Assembly: GCF_003051085.1 (NCBI RefSeq)
Contig: NZ_QAOM01000008.1
Span: forward strand, 62,001-126,000
Length of the DNA: 64,000 nt
Origin: Trichococcus patagoniensis
GTDB taxonomy: Bacteria > Bacillota > Bacilli > Lactobacillales > Aerococcaceae
Reading direction: 5' to 3'
Numbering within the stretch: the first letter of the stretch is position 1; the number at the start of each line of letters is the position of its first letter. Under the pieces are notes generated by a model. That model was not told the origin of the DNA. It saw nothing but the letters and a program-made list of their open reading frames with translations, and made no database searches. Both the position numbers and the translations under genes were made by a program. Below, piece after piece: positions 63,193-64,000 of the stretch.

Positions 63193-64000
63193 TTGTTAAC
63201 AAACAAGAAAGTAACCATCTATGTAACGGGCGGCATTGCAGTCTATAAAGCAGCCGATCTCGTCAGGAAATTCATCAAAGCGGGTGCCGAAGTTAAAGTT
63301 GCGATGACTGCTTCAGCCCAGGAATTCGTTACACCGTTGACTTTTCAGGTATTGAGCAAGCATGACGTCTACACAGACACCTTTGATGAAAAAGATGCGC
63401 AGTTCGTCAGCCATATCCATTTGGCTGACTGGACGGAGCTTGCCGTTGTAGCGCCAGCAACAGCAAACATCCTCGCCAAGATGGCGAACGGCATTGCCGA
63501 TGATTTTGTGTCGACCGCGCTGTTGGCGACGACGGCTCCACGCCTGATCGTGCCTGCCATGAACCAGCATATGCTGGAGAATCCGGCTACTGTGCGGAAT
63601 ATGGAAGCTCTGAAAAGTTATGGCTATGAACTCATGGAGCCTGACACAGGCTTTTTGGCTGAAGGATACGAAGGGAAAGGGCGCATGCCTGAACCTGAAA
63701 AAATTGTAGAGGCAGCGCAGCTGGTCGTTCTGAATAACGCCAAAGAACTGCCTTTGAAAGGCAAAAAGGTGCTCATCACAGCAGGAGGAACAAAAGAGCG
63801 CATAGACCCGGTCAGATTCATCACCAATGATTCTTCCGGTAAAATGGGCTATAGTTTGGCGAAAGCTGCCCGTGACTTAGGCGCTGAAGTGACATTGGTC
63901 ACCGCAACGAATCTGTTGCCGATTCCTTTTGGGGTCGAAGCAATATCCGTACAATCGTCCAAAGAAATGGAATCAGCAGTTTTAGATAAATTTCACAATG
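63193..64000 (+). CDS. coaBC: CoaBC phosphopantothenoylcysteine synthetase/decarboxylase, 3' end cut
   Basis: The gene runs off the window; 269 codons are visible. TTG 63193 is the only start after the stop of the previous frame, with GCGGGGCG upstream. The flavin decarboxylase (CoaC) half holds TGGIAVYKA, the active His in SHIHLADW (74-80) and PAMNQHM (121-127). The synthetase half (CoaB) starts near residue 195 with LKGKKVLITAGGTKERIDPVR and FITNDSSGKMGYSLA. It carries out two steps of coenzyme A synthesis. Confidence 0.93.
   Translation, partial: MLTNKKVTIYVTGGIAVYKAADLVRKFIKAGAEVKVAMTASAQEFVTPLTFQVLSKHDVYTDTFDEKDAQFVSHIHLADWTELAVVAPATANILAKMANGIADDFVSTALLATTAPRLIVPAMNQHMLENPATVRNMEALKSYGYELMEPDTGFLAEGYEGKGRMPEPEKIVEAAQLVVLNNAKELPLKGKKVLITAGGTKERIDPVRFITNDSSGKMGYSLAKAARDLGAEVTLVTATNLLPIPFGVEAISVQSSKEMESAVLDKFHN

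Overview
The window looks like the chromosome of a mid-GC Lactobacillales bacterium, probably of the Carnobacteriaceae (a Trichococcus-like genome is my best guess). The evidence is RexAB-type recombination genes in place of RecBCD, a mannose-PTS operon with manO driven by a LevR/ManR sigma-54 activator, a PyrR-attenuated pyr regulon with class 1B PyrD/PyrK, and strong AGGAGG ribosome sites with TTG/GTG starts. The taxonomic call is inference. No rRNA, tRNA, insertion sequence, prophage or CRISPR array was seen.

Layout. 1-10.8 kb: metabolic and stress genes (a truncated lipoprotein, a LysR-NmrA pair, a VOC protein, a HAD phosphatase, a DUF2975-HTH pair, a SagB-type nitroreductase, a small GNAT, a secreted subtilase and a decayed MFS gene). 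10.9-22.0 kb: an AT-rich defence island holding an Mrr-like endonuclease, an HTH gene, hsdM-hsdS, a small HEPN gene, hsdR, and then a separate two-gene module of a DGQHR-like protein and a protein with a C-terminal HEPN-like motif. 22.4-29.8 kb: rexB-rexA. 30-32.2 kb: feoAB behind a DtxR/MntR-like operator. 32.3-34.1 kb: DUF2798 and a relBE-like toxin-antitoxin pair flanked by two near-identical repeat arrays. 34.2-41.8 kb: LevR activator, sigma-54 promoter, manXYZ, manO, an extra EIIB and cutC. 42.1-44.7 kb (minus strand): lipoprotein polysaccharide deacetylase and a DUF4015 glycoside hydrolase-like protein. 45-50.3 kb: lspA, rluD, pyrR, pyrK, pyrD, pyrF, pyrE. 50.5-52.2 kb: rqcH. 53.3-57.3 kb: a leader-peptide attenuator, a TrpXYZ-type ABC transporter and an S66 peptidase. 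57.3-59.9 kb: pyrB-pyrC behind tandem attenuators. 60-64 kb: yczE-like, nrdH-like, osmC-like, pap-type polyphosphate kinase and the start of coaBC.

How the genes work together. PyrR, made from its own attenuated leader, can read similar Cys-less RNA hairpins (core CCAGAGAG) upstream of pyrR and pyrB, so the two pyr blocks, about 7 kb apart, form one UMP regulon. LevR needs sigma-54 and carries PRD and EII-like domains, and a clear -24/-12 promoter lies directly in front of manXYZ.

The most unusual signal is not a gene. Seven intergenic regions each carry exactly three imperfect palindromes whose centres are 50.5-52 bp apart. Stem sequences are alike within an array but differ between arrays, and several differences are compensatory. 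I found no family name for them. The second candidate for something new is the pair of HEPN-like proteins in the defence island, one inside the type I R-M operon and one in the two-gene module downstream.
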